Positions 44,907 to 52,841 of a stretch of 64,000 bases of DNA are shown here, piece by piece. Where the stretch lies: positions 1 through 64,000 of the forward strand of contig NZ_WRPR01000038.1 of assembly GCF_010367455.1 (NCBI RefSeq). The letters run 5' to 3'. Source of the DNA: Candidatus Laterigemmans baculatus (GTDB lineage Bacteria; Planctomycetota; Planctomycetia; Pirellulales; Pirellulaceae). The notes under the pieces were generated by a model, which saw nothing but the letters and a program-made list of their open reading frames with translations, had not been told where the DNA came from and made no database searches. The translations under genes were made by a program, and so were the position numbers. Every line of letters begins with the position of its first letter. Within the stretch, counting starts at the first letter, position 1.

Positions 44907-45413
44907 ATGGGGATGACGCTTGATGATCGAAAGCGACGCGCTCGTGCTCGGCGGTCACGGTCTGCATTCACGCTGATCGATCTCACGCTGACGTTGTTCA
45001 TCATCGGCCTCTTCGCAGCGATCGCCTTTCCTCGCTACGGGCGGCTGATCACGGCGTTTCAAGCCGACGCGACGGCCAATCGCATTGCTGCGGATATCCG
45101 ATTTGCGCGCCAGCAAGCCAGACTTCGAGGAACCAGCCAAGAGATCCAGTTTGACGCAGCCGCCGACCGCTACGAACTCGTGGGCTTGAGCCATCTTGAC
45201 CGGCCAAATCTTCCCTACGTGGTCACCCTCGCGGCGGCCGATCCTGCTGCCGATATCGTCTCGGTCGCATTCGGCAGTACGGGAACCGCGTCCGTTCTCG
45301 CGTTTGATATTTATGGGCGTCTAGACACGAGCGGCAGCGTGTTTATTCGCGTGGGCAGCCAGCAGCGGACGATCCGCGTGGGACGTACCGGCAGCGTGGA
45401 GGTTCAGCCATGA
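44907..45413 (+). CDS. Type II secretion pseudopilin-like protein (GspH type)
   Basis: A 168-aa prepilin-like protein, first of four in an operon. The class III signal is SAFTLIDLTLTLFIIGLFAA: a basic leader of 20 residues, Phe at +1 and a hydrophobic helix. Asp occupies the +5 position normally held by Glu, and the residue before the cleavage site is Ala rather than Gly, so processing by prepilin peptidase may be atypical. After the helix, ANRIAADIRFARQQARLRGTSQEI and a beta-rich C-terminus match GspH/FimT minor pseudopilins. It ends in a 4-bp ATGA overlap with the next gene. Confidence 0.8.
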   Translation: MGMTLDDRKRRARARRSRSAFTLIDLTLTLFIIGLFAAIAFPRYGRLITAFQADATANRIAADIRFARQQARLRGTSQEIQFDAAADRYELVGLSHLDRPNLPYVVTLAAADPAADIVSVAFGSTGTASVLAFDIYGRLDTSGSVFIRVGSQQRTIRVGRTGSVEVQP

Positions 45414-46375
45414 AGTCGGCGGATGTGGCCCTTCGACGCTCAATCCAACCATCGCGGATGCGCCGGACCAGATTGTCGCGCGGCGGCCATACGCTTGTGG
45501 AATTGTTGGTCTGTATGACGGCAGCCACATTCTTGATGGGTGGGCTGGGGTCGTGTCTGATGATCGCCACCCGTGCATTCGACGGAACCCACAACGCCGC
45601 CTCACGTTCTCGGGCCGCCGAGGCGCAGGACGATTTGCTCAGCGATCTTCATCAGGCGAGATCGATTCTCTCGCGGACCTCAGACTCCGTCTCGTTTCGC
45701 GTTCCCGACCGGAACGGCGACGGTCTCGAAGAGACACTGAGCTACACCTGGACCGGCTTGCCTCAAGCAGAACTGCACTACGCGGAAAATGGCAGCCTCC
45801 CAGTCGCGGTGCTCGAGGATGTGCGGCATTTCCAGCTGTCGTATATGCAACGCGTGCTCCCCGGGGCATCCCTCGCACCACTTGCGCCGAACAACTGGGG
45901 AAATCGCGGAGTCTATTCGCAAATCGGATATGACACGGAGTTTGCGTCCTTCGGTTGGGGCTATCCATCAACGGCTGGAATGCGAGTCACTCTGCTCAAG
46001 CGTGGCACGCTGAACAGCATTTCTGCCTGTCTCGTTACTCGCGGAACCTCCGCCATAAGAATGGCCGTCTATGACGTCGATTTGTTTGGGAGGCCCCGCA
46101 GCCTCGTCGCTAGTACCGCCGTCCAACAGGTCTCCGTGGCGGGTTGGCATGAGTTGCCTACGCCCGCCGTCGACCTGTTTCCTGGGTCGTACTACCTGGC
46201 TATATCGATCGCTGACACAAACCAAGTCGCATGTCGGTTTCAGGAGGACTCTCTCTCTCATGTCTATCTGCAATCCCGCGATTCCACGGCGGCCGGATTC
46301 TTACCAGCGTGGGGATCGCCGGGTTCGAGAGTGCCGGCTCGAGGTTCCATCTTTGCCAGCTACTCACCCAATTAA
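45410..46375 (+). CDS. Pseudopilin-like protein with prepilin N-terminus (GspJ/PilW type)
   Basis: A 321-aa protein with a long basic leader and the prepilin signal RGGHTLVELLVCMTAATFLM (Gly at -1, Glu at +5). The following region (AAEAQDDLLSDLHQARSILS, then SDSVSFRVPDRNGDGLEETL) is like GspJ/PilW minor pseudopilins. The C-terminal half (about residues 150-320) is an extra beta-rich domain with SISACLVTRGTSAIRMAVYD and GSYYLAISIAD, reminiscent of carbohydrate- or ligand-binding sandwiches. Such a domain is unusual for GspJ and could mark a binding role at a pilus tip. Its start overlaps the upstream gene's stop. Confidence 0.75.
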   Translation: MKSADVALRRSIQPSRMRRTRLSRGGHTLVELLVCMTAATFLMGGLGSCLMIATRAFDGTHNAASRSRAAEAQDDLLSDLHQARSILSRTSDSVSFRVPDRNGDGLEETLSYTWTGLPQAELHYAENGSLPVAVLEDVRHFQLSYMQRVLPGASLAPLAPNNWGNRGVYSQIGYDTEFASFGWGYPSTAGMRVTLLKRGTLNSISACLVTRGTSAIRMAVYDVDLFGRPRSLVASTAVQQVSVAGWHELPTPAVDLFPGSYYLAISIADTNQVACRFQEDSLSHVYLQSRDSTAAGFLPAWGSPGSRVPARGSIFASYSPN

Positions 46376-46393
46376 ACGAGATTTCCGGACACT

Positions 46394-47074
46394 ATGTACA
46401 AGCCGCAGTTCCGAGACTCCGTAGGGACTTCCAAAAGCTGGCGCGTGGGGCTGAGTCTCGTGGAAGTCATCGTGTCAATGCTACTGGTTGGAATTTTGCT
46501 CGTTGCTTCGGTGAACACGGTTGGGGGCGTCTATCGCGGTTGGCAAGCATCGCAGAGAATCCACGACCGCAACAGCCTTGCCCAACAGCTCATGGCGGAA
46601 ATTCTGCAGCAGCCGTACAGTGATCCCGACACCACACCGCTCTTGGGCGGCGACGGAGATGAAGGAAGTTTACTCGGATTGATCGGCGGTGGAGGCTCCA
46701 CCACCGTCCGAGCAAACTACGACGACATCAACGACTACCATGGATGGTCTTCCGCGCCTGAACTCAAGGATGGGACCCCGCTCGTCGGATACGAAAACTG
46801 GATCCGCGAGGTGAGTGTGGTTTATGTCAGACGATCGGCGCCTGACCAGACAGTGTCCTCCAGTGAAGGACTTAAAAGGATCACCGTCACCGTGACTGAT
46901 CCAGAGGGACGAACGACCCTGCTCACCGCACTCCGCTCGGCGTGGGGCATGTTGCAACAATCGCCCGACATCGAAACCACCGTGCAGAGCTTCGTCGCCA
47001 GCGAGTTGCAGGTGGGGGCGGGAGTTGCATTGCATTCGGGCGGGCACCTGCTGAACGATCTCGGGGAACCATAA
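46394..47074 (+). CDS. Pseudopilin-like protein (GspI/PilV type)
   Basis: A 226-aa protein with the prepilin signal RVGLSLVEVIVSMLLVGILL (Gly at -1, Glu at +5) and a helix ending in the LAQQLMAEILQQPY segment common to GspI/PilV proteins. The remaining domain is acidic and includes a Gly-rich loop GLIGGGGSTTVRANYDD and a VYVRRSAPDQTV strand, with RITVTVTDPEGRTTLLTALR near the end. It lies 18 bp after the previous gene and 4 bp before the next, as part of one operon. Confidence 0.8.
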   Translation: MYKPQFRDSVGTSKSWRVGLSLVEVIVSMLLVGILLVASVNTVGGVYRGWQASQRIHDRNSLAQQLMAEILQQPYSDPDTTPLLGGDGDEGSLLGLIGGGGSTTVRANYDDINDYHGWSSAPELKDGTPLVGYENWIREVSVVYVRRSAPDQTVSSSEGLKRITVTVTDPEGRTTLLTALRSAWGMLQQSPDIETTVQSFVASELQVGAGVALHSGGHLLNDLGEP

Positions 47075-47078
47075 TTCG

Positions 47079-48371
47079 ATGGGTATGCGATCTCTTGTAC
47101 GTTCGGATTCGCGGCGTCGCGGTGCCCTTTACGTCTCCGTCTTGGCGGTCGCTTCGATCGTTTCGATTATCGGTTTCTCAGCCATCTATGTCGTTCGGCT
47201 GCATTTGGCCGCCGCGACGCATCATTCCGATCGCTACAACGCACGACTCCTCGCGATGAGCGCGATTGAGCATGCGCTGACTGAATTCAACAAAAATCCG
47301 AATTGGAAGACGGACTACGTGGCGGGATCCGATTATCCCGTCACGCCACCGGTGATCAGTGGCGGGACGTTCTCCTGGAGGCTCAGCGATATCCAAGGTG
47401 GAGGACGCCAGTTAGTGGGTGTCGGACGCCGCGGAGAATCGCAGGCCGCTTTTCAGGTAACCCTCGGGCCCGATCAAACGTGGCTCGGGTGCGGCTTCTT
47501 GTCTCGCGGAAATCTCATGATCGGCGATGGATCGGATTATGCGGAGATGACGGTTCGCGGGGCCCCGCTGTGCACCAATGCTGCGCTAACGATCTATAAC
47601 GGTTCCGTCTACGCCGATGTGGAAGCGCAGACGATCAACGGCACTGTCAGCGGGTCGGCAACGGCGCCAGCGGCAATCCGGGCAATCCCCGATCCAAATG
47701 AGGTTTTCAGCTTCTATCTGGCGAACGGGACGCCGTTGGGAGATACGAAAATCGCAAAGCAGTTGATCAGCCCAACGAGCAATCCCAATGGGGCGACCAA
47801 TCCCCATGGAATCTATATCATCGACGCACGAGGTGGAAGTGTCGAGATCAAAGAGAGCCGGATCGTAGGCACGATCGTGGTGCTGAACGCATCCAGGGTG
47901 GAGTTGAAAGATCAGTTGCACTGGGAGCCGGCGCGTCCCCATTTTCCAGCGCTGCTCGTTCAAGGAGATATCCGCTGCCAGATGATTCAAGGGAACTTGA
48001 GTGAGTCGGCTGAGAACGTCAACTTCAATCCTTCCGGAACCCCCTTCCGCGCCGCGACCGACGCCGTCCGCGATGACTCGTACCCGCCCATCCTCGCCGG
48101 AATTATCTACTGCACGGGGAATTTAATTTTTGATAAAGACGCCAAATACACCAATACTGGCGATGACGATGATGAAAACTACAGCGGAGTCGCCTATTCC
48201 GCGAAGTTTGATGGGATGGTAATCGTCAATGGTTATTGTGCTTTGACTAAAAAAGCGAAAGTAACCATCAATTACAACGCGGTCCATTCCGAGGACCCAC
48301 CGCCAGGATTCCGTCCGACTTTGCCCCATCAAATACAGCGAAGAAGTTGGCAGCAAGTGCCTGTCGACTGA
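47079..48371 (+). CDS. PilX/GspK-like pilus assembly-type protein
   Basis: A 430-aa protein whose N-terminus (RRRGALYVSVLAVASIVSIIGFSAI) matches the PilX/GspK-type start GxALxxxL rather than the Glu5 prepilins. The helix is followed by AMSAIEHALTEFNKNPNWKT and a large extracellular-type domain that is rich in beta structure and acidic loops (NTGDDDDENYSG). A polybasic C-terminus ends the protein. PilX-type proteins often have such long C-terminal ligand domains. The last 300 bp are richer in A+T than the neighbouring genes (for example 48121-48260). It closes the four-gene operon; no ATPase, platform protein or secretin is present in the window. Confidence 0.7.
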   Translation: MGMRSLVRSDSRRRGALYVSVLAVASIVSIIGFSAIYVVRLHLAAATHHSDRYNARLLAMSAIEHALTEFNKNPNWKTDYVAGSDYPVTPPVISGGTFSWRLSDIQGGGRQLVGVGRRGESQAAFQVTLGPDQTWLGCGFLSRGNLMIGDGSDYAEMTVRGAPLCTNAALTIYNGSVYADVEAQTINGTVSGSATAPAAIRAIPDPNEVFSFYLANGTPLGDTKIAKQLISPTSNPNGATNPHGIYIIDARGGSVEIKESRIVGTIVVLNASRVELKDQLHWEPARPHFPALLVQGDIRCQMIQGNLSESAENVNFNPSGTPFRAATDAVRDDSYPPILAGIIYCTGNLIFDKDAKYTNTGDDDDENYSGVAYSAKFDGMVIVNGYCALTKKAKVTINYNAVHSEDPPPGFRPTLPHQIQRRSWQQVPVD

Positions 48372-48434
48372 GATTGCTCGGCGGCGCCCGTGTGCACAAC
48401 TCCCTCCCCCTGGGAGGGTGTTGTGGCTTTGCTC

Positions 48435-49622
48435 TCACTTGCCGGCCACTGCTGGATTCTCGCCGGTCGCTTGGTTGATGACGACTCGCATTTGCGCTTC
48501 ATCGGTCACGACTTTTTTCGCCAGGACATCTTCCTCGGTGAAGCTCGTCATGTAGATGATCTTTTCTCCGCGGCGATCGAAATCATAGGTCAGAAAAATC
48601 ACACCTTCCTCCGATTCCGCTCCGTCGGGATAGGAGACGCCGGCCCGTTCGTCGAGCAATAAGCCTCCTTTCCATGACTTGCCGTCGTCGTCCGAAAGGT
48701 AGGCAGTCAAATGCGAGCGGCCGGTGCGCTCGTCGAGCGGACCGTGCTTGACCAGCAGCAGGTTGCCCGAGCGAAGCCGGCGGATAAAAAACCGCGCCGC
48801 GGGATGAGCGATATCTGAAGGTGTGACGGGCGACCAGGTTTTGCCATCGTCGGTCGAGACGCTCTCGCCGATCCCGTAGCGGGTGCGGACGAGTTGCCAC
48901 AGCGAGCCATCCTTCCGCTCGACAATCATCGGCTCGTCGCAGTTGCGGTCTTTGGGATCGGGAATGTTCGCCGTGCCTCGCAGCCGCCAGGTTTTGCCTT
49001 GATCGGTCGACGCGATCACTCGGCAGCTGTTTTCGCGGTACCAGATCGCGGTCGGCAGCAGCCAGCTTCCGTCCTTGGTGGCGGTTGGCTTGCACATCAT
49101 CACGCCATCGTGGATCCGTCGCGGCGCGGACCAGCGAGGCTCGGCGTCGTCGGGGTTCTCGGTCGTGATCGCGAACGTGAAGGGATCACCCCCGCCTCCT
49201 TTCGTCGCCTGCGCCCAGAACAACCAGAGCCGGCCGCTCGGATCGATCCAGGGACAGGGGTCGAACGCCCGCACCGGACCGTCGCGATCCGGGTCGATCA
49301 CCAGCGTCGGAGCGGACCACGTTTTTCCATTATCGTCGCTGCTCACGAGCAGGACGTAGTTGTGGCGATCTTCCGTAACGCCGCCGCCATACCAGGTCGC
49401 CCACAATCGCCCGCCGGGAGAGCGTTCGAGCCCCGAGATCCCCTGAAACATCCGCACGTCGTCGCCGTATTCCGGACCGGGCTCAAAATTGACTTCCGGC
49501 GCCACGGCCGCTGCCGTGGGTGCAATCGAGTCGGTCGATTCCGCAGCAGCGGCGGGGATGAGTAGGACGCAGCAGTTCAGCAAGAATCCGCAAGCGGCGG
49601 AAGGCAGATCGAAGCGACGCAT
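48435..49622 (-). CDS. Exo-alpha-sialidase/BNR-repeat glycosidase-like protein
   Basis: A 395-aa secreted six-bladed beta-propeller. The signal peptide ends near AAAAE (residue 28). Four Asp-box (BNR) motifs are clear: SSDDNGKTWSAP, STDQGKTWRLRG, STDDGKTWSPVT and SDDDGKSWKGG. A YPDGAESEEGVIFLTYDFDR segment and FDPCPWIDPSGRLWLFW are as in the sialidase-like superfamily. It lacks an obvious Arg triad, so it may cleave other terminal sugars or be a non-sialidase hydrolase. It sits divergently beside the KDGal kinase gene, suggesting polysaccharide breakdown that supplies a sugar acid. A CCCTCCCC-type hairpin follows its stop codon (48402-48422). Confidence 0.85.
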   Translation of the reverse strand: MRRFDLPSAACGFLLNCCVLLIPAAAAESTDSIAPTAAAVAPEVNFEPGPEYGDDVRMFQGISGLERSPGGRLWATWYGGGVTEDRHNYVLLVSSDDNGKTWSAPTLVIDPDRDGPVRAFDPCPWIDPSGRLWLFWAQATKGGGGDPFTFAITTENPDDAEPRWSAPRRIHDGVMMCKPTATKDGSWLLPTAIWYRENSCRVIASTDQGKTWRLRGTANIPDPKDRNCDEPMIVERKDGSLWQLVRTRYGIGESVSTDDGKTWSPVTPSDIAHPAARFFIRRLRSGNLLLVKHGPLDERTGRSHLTAYLSDDDGKSWKGGLLLDERAGVSYPDGAESEEGVIFLTYDFDRRGEKIIYMTSFTEEDVLAKKVVTDEAQMRVVINQATGENPAVAGK

Positions 49623-49762
49623 ATGGAAAGCACTCCGGAGTGGAAACGGATAGATTCGACGCTCCGATCGTAACAGGCAGACCGCTCGGTTACATTACTC
49701 GGACACCCGCCACTGGTGGAGGTTGCGCGGTGACAAACGCCCTGAATCCCAAGGCGGCGCTC

Positions 49763-50830
49763 ATGAACGACTATTTTTTCAATTGCGACTGGGGGACCAG
49801 CCGGCTGCGGTTGCGGCTGGTCAACCTCCGCAGCGGTGGGATCGTCGCCGCTCGCTCGTCGGATCAAGGGGCAGCAAAACTGGCCGCACAGTCGACCGCC
49901 GAAACCCGCGGCGAGCTGTTCGCCCGCGTGCTCCAGCAGCATCTGGATGAGTTCGCAACGTCTGCCGACGCCAGGTCGGGCGTCGACGCGAGGATCAACG
50001 ATGCCCCGGTGCTGATCTCCGGGATGGCCAGCTCGTCGCTGGGGTGGTGCGAGCTGCCGTATGCTCGGCTTCCGTTCTCGCTCGAGGGTCGCGATCTGGT
50101 TTGGCGGCGGCTCGACGCGAGCGATGAAGGTTCGCGCGAGCCGTCTGCGACGCGTCCGATCTATCTGTGCTCGGGAGTTCGCAGCGACTGTGACGTGATG
50201 CGGGGCGAAGAAACCGAGCTGCTAGGTTTGGGAATATTGCTCCCCGACCTGCTGCGACGCGATCAGACCCTCGTGATTCTGCCGGGGACCCATTCCAAGC
50301 ATGTGGAGATCTCCGCTGGCCGAATCGTCGATTTTCATACGCATATGACGGGCGAGCTGTACGAGCTGCTCGGTTCCTCCAGCTCGCTTCGACATCCGCT
50401 GAAAGCCGCCGCCGAATTGTCGGGTGGAGCCGAGGGGTGTGAGCCGATTTCGGAGGACGATCGGGCTGCGTTTCGCGAGGGCGTGAAACTCTCACGCCAG
50501 TTGGACCTGACCGCGGCACTGTTCCAGGTCCGCGTCCGGCAACTGCTTCACAGCACCCCACCCTCGGCGAGCGCGGCGACTCTTAGTGGGATTTTGATCG
50601 GCAGTGAGCTTGGCTCGCTCGCTAAGCAGCGGCCGGGCAATGCGCGGATCGTGCTCTGTGCCTCGCCGTCGCTTTGCGAGCGATATCGCGCCGCATTTGA
50701 TTCGCTCGGCTGGTTCTCGCGGGTGGAGGTGGTTCCGCCGGGCGACGTGGAGCGGCTATCGGCGCTGGGGCAAATGGTCGCCCTCCGCCATCTGCAACCG
50801 AATGCTTCTCCTCAAGATACCCGGGCATGA
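49763..50830 (+). CDS. dgoK: 2-dehydro-3-deoxygalactonokinase
   Basis: A 355-aa kinase that phosphorylates 2-keto-3-deoxygalactonate in galactonate/galactose catabolism. The ATP-binding FNCDWGTSRLRLRLV is at the N-terminus, and ILPGTHSKHVEI and THMTGELYELL are the family's phosphate and ADP motifs. ATG 49763 is chosen by the family's usual distance to DWGT; GTG 49730 has a better ribosome-binding site (GGAGG, 7 nt spacing), so the protein could be 11 residues longer. It overlaps the aldolase gene by 4 bp (ATGA). The pair is the core of the DeLey-Doudoroff pathway. Confidence 0.9.
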   Translation: MNDYFFNCDWGTSRLRLRLVNLRSGGIVAARSSDQGAAKLAAQSTAETRGELFARVLQQHLDEFATSADARSGVDARINDAPVLISGMASSSLGWCELPYARLPFSLEGRDLVWRRLDASDEGSREPSATRPIYLCSGVRSDCDVMRGEETELLGLGILLPDLLRRDQTLVILPGTHSKHVEISAGRIVDFHTHMTGELYELLGSSSSLRHPLKAAAELSGGAEGCEPISEDDRAAFREGVKLSRQLDLTAALFQVRVRQLLHSTPPSASAATLSGILIGSELGSLAKQRPGNARIVLCASPSLCERYRAAFDSLGWFSRVEVVPPGDVERLSALGQMVALRHLQPNASPQDTRA

Positions 50831-51507
50831 TGCAAGATCGTTTTGATTGGGATCGATTCCAGCGGCTTCCCCTGGTCGGGATCCTCCGCGGTTTCACGGC
50901 ACCACAAGCAAGCCAGGCGGCTCGCGCCGCGGTCGACGGTGGATTGACCACGATCGAGGTGACGCTGAACACCGCCGAGGCGGCCGAACAGATCGAGCGG
51001 CTGCAGTCGGAGCTCGGCAACGCGGCGAACGTCGGGGCGGGCACCGTCTGCAGCGTGGAAGATGTGGAACTCGCCGTTCGCAGTGGAGCCACGTTCATCG
51101 TCACGCCCGTGGTCGATGCCGAAGTCATCGCGGCTGGCCGTTCCGCCGGCTTGCCGGTGTTCGCCGGGGCGATGACGCCGAGCGAGTCGCTCGCGGCCTG
51201 GCGAGCTGGAGCGACGATGGTGAAGGTTTTTCCCGCGGAAATCCTTGGACCCGCTTACATCCGCGCCGTTCGCGGTCCGCTGTCACAGATTCCGCTGATG
51301 CCGACCGGAGGCGTCAGCGTGGAGAATCTCGCCGAGTACCACCGGGCTGGCGCTGTCGCTTTTGGGATCGGCGGACCGCTGTTCGACAAGCAGCGGGTTA
51401 TGGCGGCCGACTGGAGTTGGATCGCCGCGCAGGCGCGTCGTTTCGCCGAAGCCTGGGAAGAGAGTCTCGCAACGCTCGGGGACGCCGCTCCGGCGATGAA
51501 GGTCTAG
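50827..51507 (+). CDS. dgoA: 2-dehydro-3-deoxy-6-phosphogalactonate (KDPGal/KDPG) aldolase
   Basis: A 226-aa class I aldolase that splits the phosphorylated 2-keto-3-deoxy acid into pyruvate and glyceraldehyde-3-phosphate. The Schiff-base Lys is K133 in TMVKVFPAE; LTTIEVTLNT carries the catalytic Glu and LPVFAGAMTPSE, LMPTGGVS and the GIGGPLF loop follow. It overlaps the kinase gene by ATGA, so the two are translationally coupled. KDPG versus KDPGal preference is not decidable by sequence alone; the kinase partner favours galactonate. Four bp separate it from the transporter fusion gene. Confidence 0.9.
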   Translation: MMQDRFDWDRFQRLPLVGILRGFTAPQASQAARAAVDGGLTTIEVTLNTAEAAEQIERLQSELGNAANVGAGTVCSVEDVELAVRSGATFIVTPVVDAEVIAAGRSAGLPVFAGAMTPSESLAAWRAGATMVKVFPAEILGPAYIRAVRGPLSQIPLMPTGGVSVENLAEYHRAGAVAFGIGGPLFDKQRVMAADWSWIAAQARRFAEAWEESLATLGDAAPAMKV

Positions 51508-51511
51508 CATC

Positions 51512-52840
51512 ATGATCGGCAAGTCGCTTCGTTGGCTCACCGCCGTACTGCTGCTTGCGGCCGGTTCCGGTTGCAACCGCGAGCAGACGTATCCGGCGCG
51601 GCCCTTGACAGTGATCTGTCCATGGGCTGCCGGGGGCGGGACCGATCGCGTCTCACGGCAACTGGCGGCCCAACTGGAGCAGCGGTTGGGAGTTCCGGTC
51701 AACGTGATCAACGCCACGGGAGGGGGCGGCGTCACCGGACACACGCGCGGCGCCCAGGCGCGCCCCGATGGTTACACGGTTACGGTGATCACGCCGGAGT
51801 TGAATCTGCTCCATTGGCGCGGCTTGACCAATATCACCTACCGCAACTTTGATCCCTTGGTTTGTGTCAATGGCGACGCCGCCGCGCTATTCGTTGCCGC
51901 CGATTCTCCCTATCAGACGCCGGCGGAAGTCCTCGCTGCCGTTCGCGACGGCGATCAACGCATGCGAGCTTCGGGATCGGCGTTCGGCAGCATTTGGCAT
52001 GTCGCGTTCGCCGGCTGGCTGGATGCCGAGGGAATCGCGCCCGACGAAGTGATCTGGGTCTCGCTCGGTGGCAGTGCACCGGCGATGCAGGAATTGCTGG
52101 CCGGCGGCGTCGATGTGGTCTGTGCGAGTATTCCCGAGGCGGAGAGCTTGTTGAGTGCTGGCAAGGTCCGGTGCTTAGCGGTGATGGGTTCGGAGCGGAT
52201 GCCCGACTACGGGGACGTTCCGACGCTGCGAGAGTTAGGCTCCGATTGGACGCTGACCGGCTGGCGCGGCGTGGCTCTGCCGAACGGAGTTCCGCCGGCA
52301 CGGCGCGACAAGCTGCTCGCGGAGCTGAACGAGATTGTCCAGGGACGGGAATACCAGCAGTTTCTCGAGCAATCGGGATTTGCTCCCTTGCCGCTCGATT
52401 CCGAGGGATTTGCGGCGCTGCTCCGCGATTCTGACGATCAGTATGGCGTCGTCCTTCAAAGCGAAGCATTTCAGGGGGTTCAGCAGCAGCGGTTTGGTCC
52501 GTACCTGTTTCCCACCCTGGTCGCGGGGGCGTTGGCCGTGGTGTTCGCCGTCTTGGCAATCGCTGGCGGATGGAGGCGTCCGAGCGAACTGCCTCAGCCG
52601 ACCGCAAGGGGCATTTTCCGCGTCGCAATGGTGATCGGATCGGTGCTCGTCTACGCGCTGGTTGCCGAGCAAGTCGGCTTCGTCCTGATTGCCGCGGTAC
52701 TGCTGGGCGTCAATCTGCTCATGCTCGGGGCGCCGCTGCGGAGTGTGGTTCTTCTGTCCGTGCTGGTGCCACCGGTGGTTTATCAGATTTTCGCGGGGTT
52801 CATGCGGGTCTCCTTGCCCGCGGGTTGGTTGGGGTGGTGA
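51512..52840 (+). CDS. TctC-TctB fusion of a tripartite tricarboxylate transporter
   Basis: A 442-aa protein that joins two normally separate subunits. Residues 1-22 carry a lipoprotein signal with lipobox LLAAGSGC, so the substrate-binding half would be anchored outside. Residues 25-315 match TctC/BugD-type binding proteins (YPARPLTVICPWAAGGGTDRVSR, NVINATGGGGVTGHTRGA, LNLLHWRGLTNITY). Residues 328-442 are four membrane helices in TctB style (LFPTLVAGALAVVFAVLAIA, VLVYALVAEQVGFVLIAAVLL). The junction is a short FGPYLFP-containing link. It overlaps nothing but is 1 bp from tctA. Cargo is probably a sugar acid or carboxylate of the DgoK pathway (inference). Confidence 0.88.
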   Translation: MIGKSLRWLTAVLLLAAGSGCNREQTYPARPLTVICPWAAGGGTDRVSRQLAAQLEQRLGVPVNVINATGGGGVTGHTRGAQARPDGYTVTVITPELNLLHWRGLTNITYRNFDPLVCVNGDAAALFVAADSPYQTPAEVLAAVRDGDQRMRASGSAFGSIWHVAFAGWLDAEGIAPDEVIWVSLGGSAPAMQELLAGGVDVVCASIPEAESLLSAGKVRCLAVMGSERMPDYGDVPTLRELGSDWTLTGWRGVALPNGVPPARRDKLLAELNEIVQGREYQQFLEQSGFAPLPLDSEGFAALLRDSDDQYGVVLQSEAFQGVQQQRFGPYLFPTLVAGALAVVFAVLAIAGGWRRPSELPQPTARGIFRVAMVIGSVLVYALVAEQVGFVLIAAVLLGVNLLMLGAPLRSVVLLSVLVPPVVYQIFAGFMRVSLPAGWLGW

Positions 52841-52841
52841 C

